Positions 8,929 through 17,083 of a DNA stretch of 64,000 nucleotides are shown in pieces. Under the pieces are notes generated by a model. That model worked only from the letters and a program-made list of their open reading frames with translations. It was not told the DNA's origin and searched no databases. How positions within the stretch are numbered: position 1 is the stretch's first letter; every line of letters starts with the position of its first letter. The position numbers and the translations under genes are program-made. This DNA comes from Metabacillus sediminilitoris (lineage in GTDB: Bacteria > Bacillota > Bacilli > Bacillales > Bacillaceae), in assembly GCF_009720625.1 (NCBI RefSeq), contig NZ_CP046266.1:3171501-3235500 (forward strand). The letters run 5' to 3'.

Positions 8929-9750
8929 TTACTTAATCGATCCCTTCATGACACCGCTAATAATCCATTTTTGCGCAAAAATGTATACGATAATCATTGG
9001 TGCTAATGCCATTAAATAAGAAGCAAAGGCAAGATTATAATCTGTACTGAACTGTGATTGGAAAATGTACTGAACAAGCGGTAATGTTGCCATATCTCTG
9101 TCACTTAATAAAACGAGTGGAAGCATGAAATCATTCCAAGCGCCAAGGCAGGTAATAATAGCTACTGTTGCATTCATTGGTGCTAATAGCGGGAAAATAA
9201 CTTTCCAGAAAACACCCCATGTACTAGCTCCATCGATAACAGCTGCTTCTTCTAATTCTTTTGGAATTGAGCGGATATATCCAACATAAATAAACGTGTT
9301 AAAAGATAAGTTGAAAACAACATATAGTATTATTAATCCAACTAGATTATCCATTCCCCATGCACTTGTTTGTTTTACAAGCGGTAACATGATGATAGGA
9401 AAGGGAATAAACATGGCACTAACAAAATAATAGAATAATAGTTTATAGAATTTTTTGTGCATATTACGTGCAATAGCATATGCTACTAGTGAGTTCGTAA
9501 GTACCGTAAAAATCACAACAAAGAATGTAATAAATACAGTGTTTCCAAGAGCACTAAAGAAATTTGTCATTTCAATTGCTTGTGTAAAATTATCAAATGA
9601 CCAAGATTTTGGCAGGGATAATAAATTTCCTGCCATTTCTTGTGGTGTTTTAATTGCGATTGTAATCGTTAAGTACAATGGCAGCAAAATAAGTAAAGAA
9701 CCTAAAATTAAGAGAGTGGTAACAGGCCAATTTGTTTTTTTATTCATCAT
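8929..9750 (-). CDS. Sugar ABC transporter permease, MalG type
   Basis: 273-residue inner-membrane subunit of a CUT1 carbohydrate importer, six predicted membrane helices. The cytoplasmic EAA loop reads EELEEAAVIDGASTWGVFWKVIFPLLAP, which docks the ATPase. Its ATG overlaps the stop of the MalF-type gene by one base (TAATG), implying translational coupling. The operon has no ATPase gene; in Bacillus several CUT1 importers share the ATPase MsmX, so I infer the same here. Confidence 0.9.
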   Translation of the reverse strand: MMNKKTNWPVTTLLILGSLLILLPLYLTITIAIKTPQEMAGNLLSLPKSWSFDNFTQAIEMTNFFSALGNTVFITFFVVIFTVLTNSLVAYAIARNMHKKFYKLLFYYFVSAMFIPFPIIMLPLVKQTSAWGMDNLVGLIILYVVFNLSFNTFIYVGYIRSIPKELEEAAVIDGASTWGVFWKVIFPLLAPMNATVAIITCLGAWNDFMLPLVLLSDRDMATLPLVQYIFQSQFSTDYNLAFASYLMALAPMIIVYIFAQKWIISGVMKGSIK

Positions 9751-10616
9751 TAGTTTTCCGCCTCTCGTTTTTCTAAGAATTTAAGCTGAACAACAGATAT
9801 GATAACAATGACGACAAAGTAGATAACAGCATTTGCCGATTGGTAGGCAAACTCTCCACCTTCGAAACCGCCACGATAAATTAATAGAGAGATAGATTCT
9901 GTTGATTTACCAGGTCCTCCGCCAGTCAGGGCAACGATTTGATCGAACACCATTAAAAAGCCCTTCATTGCTAATACCATATTAATCGTGAAAAACGGCG
10001 CAATTAACGGGAAGGTTATTTTCCAAAACTTTGTCCAAATTCCTGCCCCATCAATGCTTGCAGCTTCATATAAGTCTTCTGAAATTGTGACAAGGCCAGC
10101 TAGATAGAGAATCGTATTAAAGGCAACTGACTGCCAAACGGCTACGACAACAATTCCAATCCAAGCAAGCTTTGGATCTCCTAAAATATTTTTCGAAAGT
10201 GCTTCAATTCCTAAGCTTTCTCCAATCCCTGGAAGGAAATGTGTGAAAATAAAACTAAAGATAAAACCAACTATTAAAATACTAAGTATATATGGAAGAA
10301 AATAGATCGCACGCAGCGTCTTTTGAAATTTTATTTTTGAATTTAATCCCATCGCTACTAGTAAGCTAAAGATATTAACTAGTATTGTGGAAATAATGGC
10401 GAATTTAAATGTAAATCCATATGCATCAAGTGCACGATCGTCCTTAAAAACATTTAAATAATTTTTCAATCCTACAAAATCCCAATTTCCATACCCTTTC
10501 CAATCAGTAAAGCTGTAGAAAATCCCTTGGAGGGTCGGATATGTGTGGAAAATGAAGAAAAGAAGTAAAGCGGGAATAGCGATCGTTAGAAATACGGAAT
10601 TTTTCTTTTTCATCAT
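9750..10616 (-). CDS. Sugar ABC transporter permease, MalF type
   Basis: 288-residue CUT1 permease partner of the MalG-type protein. It has a typical start MMKKKNSVFLTIAIPALLLF, an EAA loop EDLYEAASIDGAGIWTKFWKITFPLI and about six helices. AAAGGAGAGG directly precedes the ATG at 10616; an in-frame ATG at 10643 lacks a site. It lies between the binding-protein gene and the second permease. A stem-loop upstream (10670-10714) probably reduces readthrough, so the binding protein is made in excess. Confidence 0.9.
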   Translation of the reverse strand: MMKKKNSVFLTIAIPALLLFFIFHTYPTLQGIFYSFTDWKGYGNWDFVGLKNYLNVFKDDRALDAYGFTFKFAIISTILVNIFSLLVAMGLNSKIKFQKTLRAIYFLPYILSILIVGFIFSFIFTHFLPGIGESLGIEALSKNILGDPKLAWIGIVVVAVWQSVAFNTILYLAGLVTISEDLYEAASIDGAGIWTKFWKITFPLIAPFFTINMVLAMKGFLMVFDQIVALTGGGPGKSTESISLLIYRGGFEGGEFAYQSANAVIYFVVIVIISVVQLKFLEKREAEN

Positions 10617-10669
10617 AACCTCTCCTTTTATAAACAAATACATGAACTCTTATTAAACATAACTTGAGC

Positions 10670-10714
10670 ATAAAACGCTCCTTAATAGAAGGTTTCAAAC
10701 CTTTTATTAAGGAG
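10670..10714 (-). terminator. Intra-operon stem-loop between binding protein and permeases
   Basis: Long arms CTCCTTAATAGAAGGTTT (10678-10695) and AAACCTTTTATTAAGGAG (10697-10714), one mismatch, followed by CGTTTTA on the minus strand. Such partial terminators or RNA stabilisers commonly follow binding-protein genes. Confidence 0.65.
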
Positions 10715-10805
10715 TGGCTTATACTAACCATTCCTAGTATTTAAAGAAACATGAATGAGAGAGATTCGGGCACCAACACGATGATGCCCCTTCCTCACAA
10801 TATTT

Positions 10806-12044
10806 TTAACGATTTTGTACTTTCTCCCACTCTTTATCAAGCTTTTTCAAGAATGCATCTTTCTTTTGTTCAATGAAGAACTCTTGAACAAGGTTTTCTG
10901 CACCCATACCAGCTGGGTAATAATGATCTGGGAAGCTTGTAATTGCTCCTGTTTCAAAGTTTGTTTTAATTCCTTCAAAAACAAGATCTTCTTGGAATAC
11001 ATCTTGAATAGCAGAAAATGCCTTTTGTTCGTCAATATAACGTTTCGCCGTATCTTTACTCATCATAAATTCGATAAATTTCATTGCTTCTTCTTCATGC
11101 TCAGTATCTTCACTCATAGTAAGAAGTACATCTACACCAGAAACTAGTTTATTTTGTGCTGGATCATTATTAACAGGCATCGGAAATACTCCAAGCTCCA
11201 TATCTGGATTTGCTTTTAAGATTTCTGGAATTGCCCAGTTTCCTTGTATATACATAACACCTTTACCACTTGCAAAAGCATTGTTACCGTCACCATATGC
11301 AACACCAAGATTATCTTTATGTCCATATTGAATAAGTGTTTGCATTTTATCAGCTACTTCATCATAGCTTTCAACAAATGTCGTTTTACCTGCATTTTTC
11401 TTTTCAGCGAAGTCTTCACCTGCAATATTTGCACCAAGTGAGTTCCATGCTATCATTCCTGTCCAAGCATCTTTTAACGTAAAGTAGATCGGAATTTCCC
11501 CTGCAGCTTTCGCTTTGTCTAAGACAGCAATAAACTCATCCCATGTCTTTGGAACTTCTAAGCCTAACTCTTCAAACTTCTGTTTATTGTAAATGACAGT
11601 GTTTGCATTTGTAGCATATGGAAGCCCAAAAACCCCTTCTTCTTCAGTGCCAACTAAGCGGCCAACCATGTCAACATATGATGGTTGAACTGTTTTTAAA
11701 ATTTTAGAATCAGTGAAATCGTGTAGGACACCAGCTCGTCCTAACTCACCATATGTCGCATTACCAGCAATCGACATAATGTCTGGCATATCATTTTTTG
11801 TTAAACGCGTCTTTAAAACCGTTTCAGCTTCCGGTGGTGCATCAAGCTTTATTTTGATATCTGGATTTTGTTTTTCAAATTCTGTAATTAGCCCTTTGTA
11901 AGTGTCAATACTTTCAGCTTTATTCGAGAATAGTTCAAGTGTAACTTTTCCGTCTGCATCTTCACCGCCTGAACTACATCCAGCAAGTATAGTTGCACCT
12001 AACGCAAAAACAGCCATCCCTTTTGTCACTTTTTTAAACATCAT
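10806..12044 (-). CDS. Sugar ABC transporter substrate-binding lipoprotein
   Basis: 412-residue extracellular solute-binding protein family 1 lipoprotein. The signal peptide ends in the lipobox LAGC (Cys 23), followed by a Ser/Gly/Asp linker. The mature part has the family-typical YNKQKFEELGLEVPKTWDEF segment near residue 155 and WAIPEI near 270. It captures an oligosaccharide for the two downstream permeases and is the first gene of the operon after the operator region. The downstream alpha-glucosidase suggests an alpha-glucoside ligand; the sequence does not prove it. Confidence 0.9.
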   Translation of the reverse strand: MMFKKVTKGMAVFALGATILAGCSSGGEDADGKVTLELFSNKAESIDTYKGLITEFEKQNPDIKIKLDAPPEAETVLKTRLTKNDMPDIMSIAGNATYGELGRAGVLHDFTDSKILKTVQPSYVDMVGRLVGTEEEGVFGLPYATNANTVIYNKQKFEELGLEVPKTWDEFIAVLDKAKAAGEIPIYFTLKDAWTGMIAWNSLGANIAGEDFAEKKNAGKTTFVESYDEVADKMQTLIQYGHKDNLGVAYGDGNNAFASGKGVMYIQGNWAIPEILKANPDMELGVFPMPVNNDPAQNKLVSGVDVLLTMSEDTEHEEEAMKFIEFMMSKDTAKRYIDEQKAFSAIQDVFQEDLVFEGIKTNFETGAITSFPDHYYPAGMGAENLVQEFFIEQKKDAFLKKLDKEWEKVQNR

Positions 12045-12110
12045 ATTTCCCCCTAAATGTATAAGATTAATAGTAAACGAACTGACTTCTCACTTTGATT
12101 AAATCAGTGA

Positions 12111-12122
12111 GTAAACGTTTAC
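12111..12122. promoter_or_regulatory. LacI-type operator 1 of the alpha-glucoside operon
   Basis: Perfect palindrome GTAAACGTTTAC, 67 bases upstream of the binding-protein start. The central CG and flanks fit both LacI-family regulators and CcpA cre sites. Confidence 0.75.
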
Positions 12123-12166
12123 TATTTTAGATAAAAAAATAATTAGTTATTTACGTAAAACTTTAA

Positions 12167-12178
12167 GTAAACGTTTAC
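12167..12178. promoter_or_regulatory. LacI-type operator 2 of the alpha-glucoside operon
   Basis: Second copy of GTAAACGTTTAC, 56 bases from the first, within the region between the regulator gene and the operon. Two sites spaced this way could loop. Confidence 0.75.
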
Positions 12179-12202
12179 GTAAAAGTGTAAAAAAATTATT
12201 TA

Positions 12203-13210
12203 TTACTTTCTCTCTTTTACACTATTTCTTTCTTTAATTTGATGTGGCATGATACGGCTTTTAACTACTTTATCATGATTCAATATTTCAAATAGCATAT
12301 TGGCTGCCACTTCTCCCATTTCTGTTAATGGCTGTGCGACAGAAGTTAATGGCGGTATGGCCATTTCTGCAATACTTAAATTATCATAGCCGATAATCGA
12401 CAATTCATCAGGAACCTTTATTCCAAGCTGATAAGCAGCTGAAATCGCGCCCATTGCCAACTCATCACTTGCAGCAAAGATGGCTGTTATGTCTGGTGAC
12501 TGGTCTAGTAGTGTTTTTAAACTCCCTAAACCATCTGAAAAACTAAATCCTTGGTTCGTCACAATTTTCTGTTCATCATATGGCAGGTTATGATCCTGAA
12601 GGGCACTAATGAAACCATCAATTCTTGGTCTGCCAGCAATTAAATCATCTTTATTTCCGCTAATCATCCCAATATCTTTATGGCCTTGTTTTATTAAGTA
12701 CTGTGTAGCTGTATAAGCTGCATGGCGATCATTTACTTTCACATATGGAACATTGTAAGCATATGATTCAGTTGACAAAAGCACTAATGGGACATTCATC
12801 TTGCTAATATATTGATAGTACTCGTCAATTAATGGTGCACTTGTGAAAATAATGCCATCAATTCTTTTTTCATTTAACAATTGAAGATATTTCATTGTTT
12901 TCTCGCCATTTGACTCGGTATGACAAACAATTAGACTTGATCCCGCCTCATGTGTCGCCTTTTCGATGCCACTTAAGAGATCTGTTACAAACGTACTTGA
13001 AAGTTTTGGAAAAAGAACTCCAATTGTATGTGTACGTCTATTAATTAAACCTCTTGCAACAGCATTTGGCTGATAACCCAATTCTTCGATGGCCTCAAGC
13101 ACTTTCTTTTTTGTTTTTTCTGAGTATCCAGTCTGATTATTAACGATTCTTGAAACCGTTGCAATCGATACATTCGCTCGCTTTGCCACGTCCTTTATGG
13201 TAGAAGACAA
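12203..13210 (-). CDS. LacI-family transcriptional repressor of the alpha-glucoside operon
   Basis: 335-residue regulator. Residues 1-60 form the LacI helix-turn-helix and hinge (TIKDVAKRANVSIATVSRIVNN, GYQPNAVARGL), followed by a periplasmic-binding-protein-like sensor domain. Located directly upstream of and co-oriented with the binding-protein gene. Identical palindromes flank the operon start, and a related one lies before its own gene, so I infer local repression relieved by an imported sugar, with autoregulation. It resembles MalR-like regulators, but I do not assign the name. Confidence 0.9.
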   Translation of the reverse strand: MSSTIKDVAKRANVSIATVSRIVNNQTGYSEKTKKKVLEAIEELGYQPNAVARGLINRRTHTIGVLFPKLSSTFVTDLLSGIEKATHEAGSSLIVCHTESNGEKTMKYLQLLNEKRIDGIIFTSAPLIDEYYQYISKMNVPLVLLSTESYAYNVPYVKVNDRHAAYTATQYLIKQGHKDIGMISGNKDDLIAGRPRIDGFISALQDHNLPYDEQKIVTNQGFSFSDGLGSLKTLLDQSPDITAIFAASDELAMGAISAAYQLGIKVPDELSIIGYDNLSIAEMAIPPLTSVAQPLTEMGEVAANMLFEILNHDKVVKSRIMPHQIKERNSVKERK

Positions 13211-13234
13211 TTTCCCACCTACTTTCCTAATAAC

Positions 13235-13246
13235 GAAAACGTTTAC
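13235..13246. promoter_or_regulatory. LacI-type operator upstream of the repressor gene
   Basis: GAAAACGTTTAC, one base different from the two operon operators, 25 bases before the repressor start codon. Suggests autoregulation. Confidence 0.6.
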
Positions 13247-13653
13247 GTGATTATATTAGCACCTTATGAAAACCTTTTCAAGCTTTTTATTTAGGCTTTT
13301 TTTTAATTTCATTGTTGTTCTGTATAAAAAATAAATAAAAGCAGGAACAAGGAGATGCGGAGACATCAGACTCCCCGGCGTAGCCATTTTTGCGATTATC
13401 AATATTACAATTAAACACGATCCTTATTTGCCATTATAATAAATAAAATAGATCTAAATAGATAAACTTGTTATTTTAACGATAATTTTTAAAGAAAAAA
13501 AGATACTCTTCTTCCTATCATTAATCGACAATGACTTCATAGGTTCTTTTCATTTTCTCATATGAACTTTCTTGACTGTTGCTTAAGAACAAAAGCTTTA
13601 GGTAGGTGCCATTATTCCCCCCAGCTTTCAAAAAGTTTTATGTTTTAAAAACG
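13247..13653. other. Non-coding gap between repressor and MarR genes
   Basis: No gene seen. A locally GC-rich block at about 13340-13390 (GCGGAGACATCAGACTCCCC) stands out from the AT-rich surroundings and resembles fragments of dispersed Bacillus intergenic repeats; this is unproven. Confidence 0.35.
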
Positions 13654-13688
13654 TAAAAAAAGCGCCTCAAAAGAGTCGCATTTTTTTC
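13654..13688. terminator. Bidirectional terminator next to the MarR gene
   Basis: AAAAAAAGCG...CGCATTTTTTT with a CCTC/GAGT inner stem, T-runs on both strands. Confidence 0.6.
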
Positions 13689-13701
13689 TAGTTTAATAGC
13701 T

Positions 13702-14160
13702 TTATCGAAATAACAAATGCTGGCTATGAACGCCCGCTTTTTTTAATAGCGCTTTCAATTCATTCTGTTCTTCTGTTGATAGACCTGAAAAAGCACGGGC
13801 AATGCGGATTGCATGAATTGGATAGATTTCCTCAAGGTAAGCATGTCCTTTGTCTGTTAATTTAGCATAAATGGAACGCTTATCTTTTGGATCTTGTTCA
13901 CGATAAATAAATTCATTTTTTTCTAGCTTATCAATGACATATGTAACATTACCGCTTACTAATAGCAATCTTGATCCAATTTGTTGCAATTTTTGTGGAC
14001 CTTTCGTGTACAGCAGTTCTAATACAGCAAATTCTGTAGGGTTAAACCCATGTTCTTTACTATCTCTTATTGAATGCTCGGAAATACTTTTAAATGCTCT
14101 TGCAAATATTCGAAACAAATCTAATGCTCTTTGTAACTCTTCTTCAGTGTATGATTTCAT
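13702..14160 (-). CDS. MarR-family transcriptional regulator (MhqR-like)
   Basis: 152-residue winged-helix regulator. The MarR core is visible: HGFNPTEFAVLELLYTKGPQKLQQIGSRLLL (recognition helix region) then VTYVIDKLEKNEFIYREQDPKDKRSIYAKLTDKG (wing). The NPTEFAVLELLY block is like that of MhqR, the quinone-responsive repressor, but no mhq target gene is adjacent. Monocistronic between two terminators. Confidence 0.82.
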   Translation of the reverse strand: MKSYTEEELQRALDLFRIFARAFKSISEHSIRDSKEHGFNPTEFAVLELLYTKGPQKLQQIGSRLLLVSGNVTYVIDKLEKNEFIYREQDPKDKRSIYAKLTDKGHAYLEEIYPIHAIRIARAFSGLSTEEQNELKALLKKAGVHSQHLLFR

Positions 14161-14339
14161 CCCATCGCCCTCTTTATTTCCAAATTAATCTAAAAAGTAA
14201 TATAATTTTTACATGAAAATTTTTTGTACAATTATTATTTTACTATGATTTTACTTTAATTAGAAGTTTTTTTAATTCGAAAAATTGAAAAAGATATAAA
14301 AATAGCTTGAAATATATGATTAAATGTGGAGGTTTCTGG

Positions 14340-15113
14340 ATGCAAGATGAGATTTTACATTCATTAAGAAGGATTGAAGAAGAAGAAAAGATTCAAATTC
14401 ACTTTGCATGTGAATCTGGAAGTCGTGTATGGGGCACCCAAGCAGCTGCTAGTGATTTCGATGTTCGGTTTATTTATAGTCACAAAATAAATTGGTATTT
14501 ACAAATTTATGAAGGCCGTGATGTAATCGAAACGTCATATCATCCAAAAGTTGATCTAGTTGGCTGGGATTTAAAAAAATCATTAAGACTTTTGCAAAAA
14601 TCGAATCCAACACTTCTTGAATGGATCAATTCACCCATCACATATATAAGGAATGATCCTTTCATCACTGAATTAAAAAAGCTGGCAATGCTGTCATTTT
14701 CACCCACTCCCACAGGCTTTCATTATTTAAATATGGCTAAGAAAAATAATCAACTCTTACAAAAGAATCAGGATTTCACCACAAAACGTTATTTAAATAT
14801 ATTGAGACCTTTATTCACATGTTTATGGATCTTAGAGTATAAAGAAATGCCTTTTATTGAAGATGTTTCTTCCCTATTTCATCATTTTTTACAAGATCAA
14901 GCTATCCTTAAACATGTTGATGATTTAATACAGGCTAAAAAAGAAGGACAGACTCTATTTCATTCTGAATTAATTAATCTTTACATAGAAAAAACGATTC
15001 CGTTTATTGAAGAAAAGGTAAAAAAATTAAAACATCAAAACGTAGACATGACAAACGATTTAAATCAATTTTTTCTTAAAACACTAAACAATCCAACAGG
15101 CAATCATCATTAA
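14340..15113 (+). CDS. Predicted nucleotidyltransferase (RlaP/YcgL family)
   Basis: 257-residue protein of the YcgL/RlaP family, a pol-beta-like minimal nucleotidyltransferase. The signature ESGSRVWGTQAAASDFDVRFIY (residues 26-47) contains the GS motif and the Asp-x-Asp metal pair, and EWINSPITY follows near 100. The biological substrate is not established in Bacillus. The ATG at 14340 has GGAGG seven bases upstream; an in-frame ATG at 14307 has none. Ends in a convergent stem-loop with the next gene. Confidence 0.85.
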   Translation: MQDEILHSLRRIEEEEKIQIHFACESGSRVWGTQAAASDFDVRFIYSHKINWYLQIYEGRDVIETSYHPKVDLVGWDLKKSLRLLQKSNPTLLEWINSPITYIRNDPFITELKKLAMLSFSPTPTGFHYLNMAKKNNQLLQKNQDFTTKRYLNILRPLFTCLWILEYKEMPFIEDVSSLFHHFLQDQAILKHVDDLIQAKKEGQTLFHSELINLYIEKTIPFIEEKVKKLKHQNVDMTNDLNQFFLKTLNNPTGNHH

Positions 15114-15134
15114 GAGAGCCCGTATGAGCTCTCT
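15113..15134. terminator. Convergent stem-loop
   Basis: AGAGAGC (15113-15119) pairs with GCTCTCT (15128-15134), followed by TCCCTCTTT on the plus strand. Confidence 0.45.
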
Positions 15135-15141
15135 TCCCTCT

Positions 15142-15333
15142 TTACATTTCAAATGATTTAGCACCTTTTCTCTTAACTTGCGGATCATTATGATAAAAGT
15201 AATTGTATTCATTTTTTAATTCTGTTAAGGTCATATTCTTCATGACTTCTTTATTATATACACCTATTGCCAGTAATTTTTCAGAATAATAATTCCTTTG
15301 CTCTATAAGTGCATTTTGTAGCATTTTGCTCAT
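15142..15333 (-). CDS. Small FbpA-like protein (Fur-regulated basic protein family)
   Basis: 63-residue protein starting MSKMLQNALIEQRNYYSEKLLAIGVYN and continuing MTLTELKNEYNYFY. The pattern of two short helices with LIxxGxY and LTLTELxxEY fits the Fur-regulated basic protein A family, small proteins involved in iron sparing in B. subtilis. I chose the ATG at 15333 because GGAG lies nine bases upstream; an upstream ATG at 15348 overlaps that site. A Fur-box-like sequence lies 45 bases upstream, supporting the assignment. Confidence 0.6.
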   Translation of the reverse strand: MSKMLQNALIEQRNYYSEKLLAIGVYNKEVMKNMTLTELKNEYNYFYHNDPQVKRKGAKSFEM

Positions 15334-15377
15334 GGCACTCATCTCCATTTATTTTTTTTTGCTACCTTTAACTTACC

Positions 15378-15392
15378 TCAAAATTGTTATCA
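15378..15392 (-). promoter_or_regulatory. Fur-box-like site before the FbpA-like gene
   Basis: On the minus strand TGATAACAATTTTGA matches TGATAATNATTATCA at 12 of 15 positions. It overlaps a possible -10 (TAACAA) 17 bases from TTTACA, a place suited to repression by iron-loaded Fur. Confidence 0.45.
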
Positions 15393-15477
15393 GACGATTA
15401 ATATAATGTAAAGATTTGCTTTTAAGTTATTAATTTTGTTTAAATTTGTTTAAACTTTTGAAAAAAAGTCGAGAATA

Positions 15478-15503
15478 GTTTCAACTAATCAAGGAGTTGA
15501 AAC
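15478..15503 (+). promoter_or_regulatory. Hairpin enclosing the ribosome site of the 86-residue protein gene
   Basis: GTTTCAACT (15478-15486) is fully complementary to AGTTGAAAC (15495-15503). The AAGGAG ribosome site (15491-15496) lies in the loop and the start of the right arm, one base before the ATG at 15505. Confidence 0.55.
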
Positions 15504-15504
15504 A

Positions 15505-15765
15505 ATGACAATTAGAGTAGTAGCTATGCAAAAACAAGGAGTAAAATCAAAAGTTTTTTATTTAAATCCATCTGAACCAAAATCACAACAATTGTATATG
15601 GCTGTTATAGACAATGCTTTGAAGATTGAGATATTGACTGTTTTTAATGATAAAACAAATGAATATGAAGAAGTCACATCCCTTTTCCAGACTAGCTTTT
15701 TAAACAACCTTGCCCAACAGATCACAACTCAGCTTATCTACCATAACCAAGCAAAAGCATTATGA
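15505..15765 (+). CDS. Hypothetical small protein
   Basis: 86 residues, MTIRVVAMQKQGVKSKVFYL..., no signal peptide or membrane segment, no motif I recognise. Mixed alpha/beta character with a central NALKIEILTVFNDKTNEYEEV strand-turn-strand. Good ribosome site AAGGAG, but enclosed by a 9-bp hairpin (15478-15503), so translation may be controlled. Its position next to tnrA could be chance. Confidence 0.6.
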   Translation: MTIRVVAMQKQGVKSKVFYLNPSEPKSQQLYMAVIDNALKIEILTVFNDKTNEYEEVTSLFQTSFLNNLAQQITTQLIYHNQAKAL

Positions 15766-15980
15766 TTAATCTTCACTCTCCTCACACCTTTCTACAACCG
15801 GCCAATCCCCTTTAAATTTATTTTCCACATTTTCACCATGACAAAACTACATTGCACCTTCATTATTTTCCATATATTAATAGTTTTAAGTTATAAATTA
15901 ATCTAATTGTAATTTTTCTGACAATAAGATACACTATTAGTGTTATAAAACCTAACACCGTTTTTTGTTTCGAATATGTT

Positions 15981-15997
15981 TGTTAGATTTCATTACA
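15981..15997 (+). promoter_or_regulatory. TnrA/GlnR box in the tnrA promoter
   Basis: TGTTAGATTTCATTACA matches the consensus TGTNA-N7-TNACA exactly. Its centre (15989) lies about 50 bases before the start predicted from -10 TATACT (16027-16032). That is the spacing at which TnrA activates, so positive autoregulation, as in B. subtilis, is likely. Confidence 0.85.
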
Positions 15998-16026
15998 ACA
16001 AAAGTGCGATAACTTACATGTGAAGG

Positions 16027-16032
16027 TATACT
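16027..16032 (+). promoter_or_regulatory. -10 element of tnrA
   Basis: TATACT, 38 bases upstream of the TnrA ATG, without a good -35, as expected for an activator-dependent promoter. Confidence 0.55.
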
Positions 16033-16064
16033 GTAAATAACAATGATTCTTAAGGGGTGGGGTA

Positions 16065-16400
16065 ATGAATCCGCAGGACCGCACTTATAAGGATAAGAAA
16101 GTGATCTCAATTGGAACCGTCAGTGAGTTAACTGGATTAACCTTAAGGCAAATTCGTTATTATGAAGAAAGAAAATTAATATCTCCATATCGTAATGAGC
16201 GCGGTACAAGGAAATATTCGTTTACTGATATTGAGACATTAATGGATATAGCAGATAAACGAGAGGACGGCGTGCAAACGACTGAAATTTTAAGAGAAAT
16301 GAGATTAAAAGAAAAGAAGCGTGAAAGTGAAAAAGATCTTAAGAAAAGAATGCTTCAAGGACAATTAAATGCACAATTTAAATTAGGTCGTGGAAATTAG
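16065..16400 (+). CDS. tnrA: Nitrogen-limitation regulator TnrA (MerR family)
   Basis: 111-residue MerR-family protein that activates and represses nitrogen genes when glutamine is scarce; feedback-inhibited glutamine synthetase and GlnK are its known partners. Residues 12-75 hold the MerR DNA-binding region: VISIGTVSELTGLTLRQIRYYEERKLISP and RGTRKYSFTDIETLMDIADKREDGVQ. The C-terminal MLQGQLNAQFKLGR is the glutamine-synthetase-binding tail that separates TnrA from GlnR. GGGGTGGGG lies before the ATG. It carries its own TnrA box; glnK-amtB 16 kb away has a second. It ends in a strong terminator. Confidence 0.94.
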   Translation: MNPQDRTYKDKKVISIGTVSELTGLTLRQIRYYEERKLISPYRNERGTRKYSFTDIETLMDIADKREDGVQTTEILREMRLKEKKRESEKDLKKRMLQGQLNAQFKLGRGN

Positions 16401-16413
16401 ATCAAGCACGATC

Positions 16414-16458
16414 AACGCTGCAGAATTTACGTGAATAGAGCTGCAGCGTTTCTATTTC
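16414..16458 (+). terminator. Terminator of tnrA
   Basis: Perfect ten-base arms AACGCTGCAG (16414-16423) and CTGCAGCGTT (16441-16450), then TCTATTTC. Confidence 0.8.
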
Positions 16459-16720
16459 TACATTACACCCTTCTTATCTACTAGATCATATTCCTTACAC
16501 ATGAGTATATTCAGTTTGATTAGACTTACCATTTCCTATATTCCCTCCCAATACCACATTCAATATCTACCTTTCTCATTCAGAATGAAACACTGTATAT
16601 AGTATTTCATTAAAAACCACTTAAAAATTTTCGCAATTAACCTTACTATAGGTAAAAAAATCCGATAATTGTATTACCAGGACTTTTCCACTATGTAAAG
16701 TTTAATGCGAGGCGTTCATT

Positions 16721-16908
16721 ATGAAAACGATTGATGTTGTAATTAAAGAATACCGGTAACAAATGATAAAAATCACAAAAGAAAACGGGCTACACTTCAT
16801 CGAACAATAATGGCAAGTCAACACCTGGATCACTTGCTAAATATAAAAATGAATGAAGAAAATTCATTCCTACAAGATAAAGAGCCTGAAAAAAGCCATA
16901 TCGTATGA
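16721..16908 (+). pseudogene. Broken Spo0E-like aspartyl-phosphate phosphatase gene
   Basis: Frame 1 from the ATG at 16721 reads MKTIDVVIKEYR, then a TAA (16757-16759), then QMIKITKENGL. After a one-base slip the reading continues in another frame as RTIMASQHLDHLLNIKMNEE and ends at 16908. Together these match the Spo0E family pattern: an I..YR..M...T...GL helix, then T...SQ.LD.LLN. The ribosome site GCGAGG and a strong downstream terminator are still present. Intact family members dephosphorylate Spo0A~P and delay sporulation. Loss of function needs two lesions, so a sequencing error is less likely but not excluded. Confidence 0.65.
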
Positions 16909-16913
16909 TCATG

Positions 16914-16946
16914 TACATCAATTATTCATTATTGATGTATTTTTTT
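16914..16946 (+). terminator. Terminator after the Spo0E-like pseudogene
   Basis: Arms TACATCAAT (16914-16922) and ATTGATGTA (16931-16939), followed by seven T. Confidence 0.8.
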
Positions 16947-17083
16947 AGCCGTTGATCAGACACCCCCCCTCTTATATGAATAGCTTTTTAAAATGTTTGG
17001 CTTGTAATCTAACTCCATTTCTCCATATTATTAATTAGTGGCACTTTTATGCCAAATCGGAATCTAATTAGGATGTGATCGAT

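Noticed and set aside
10815..11147. 110-codon plus-strand open frame
   Set aside because: Antisense to the sugar-binding lipoprotein gene; no ribosome site.
12111..12178. Reading the two GTAAACGTTTAC palindromes as CcpA cre sites only
   Set aside because: They lack the required WTG...CAW edges of a good cre and repeat before the adjacent LacI-type gene, so a dedicated repressor is more likely; CcpA binding is not excluded.
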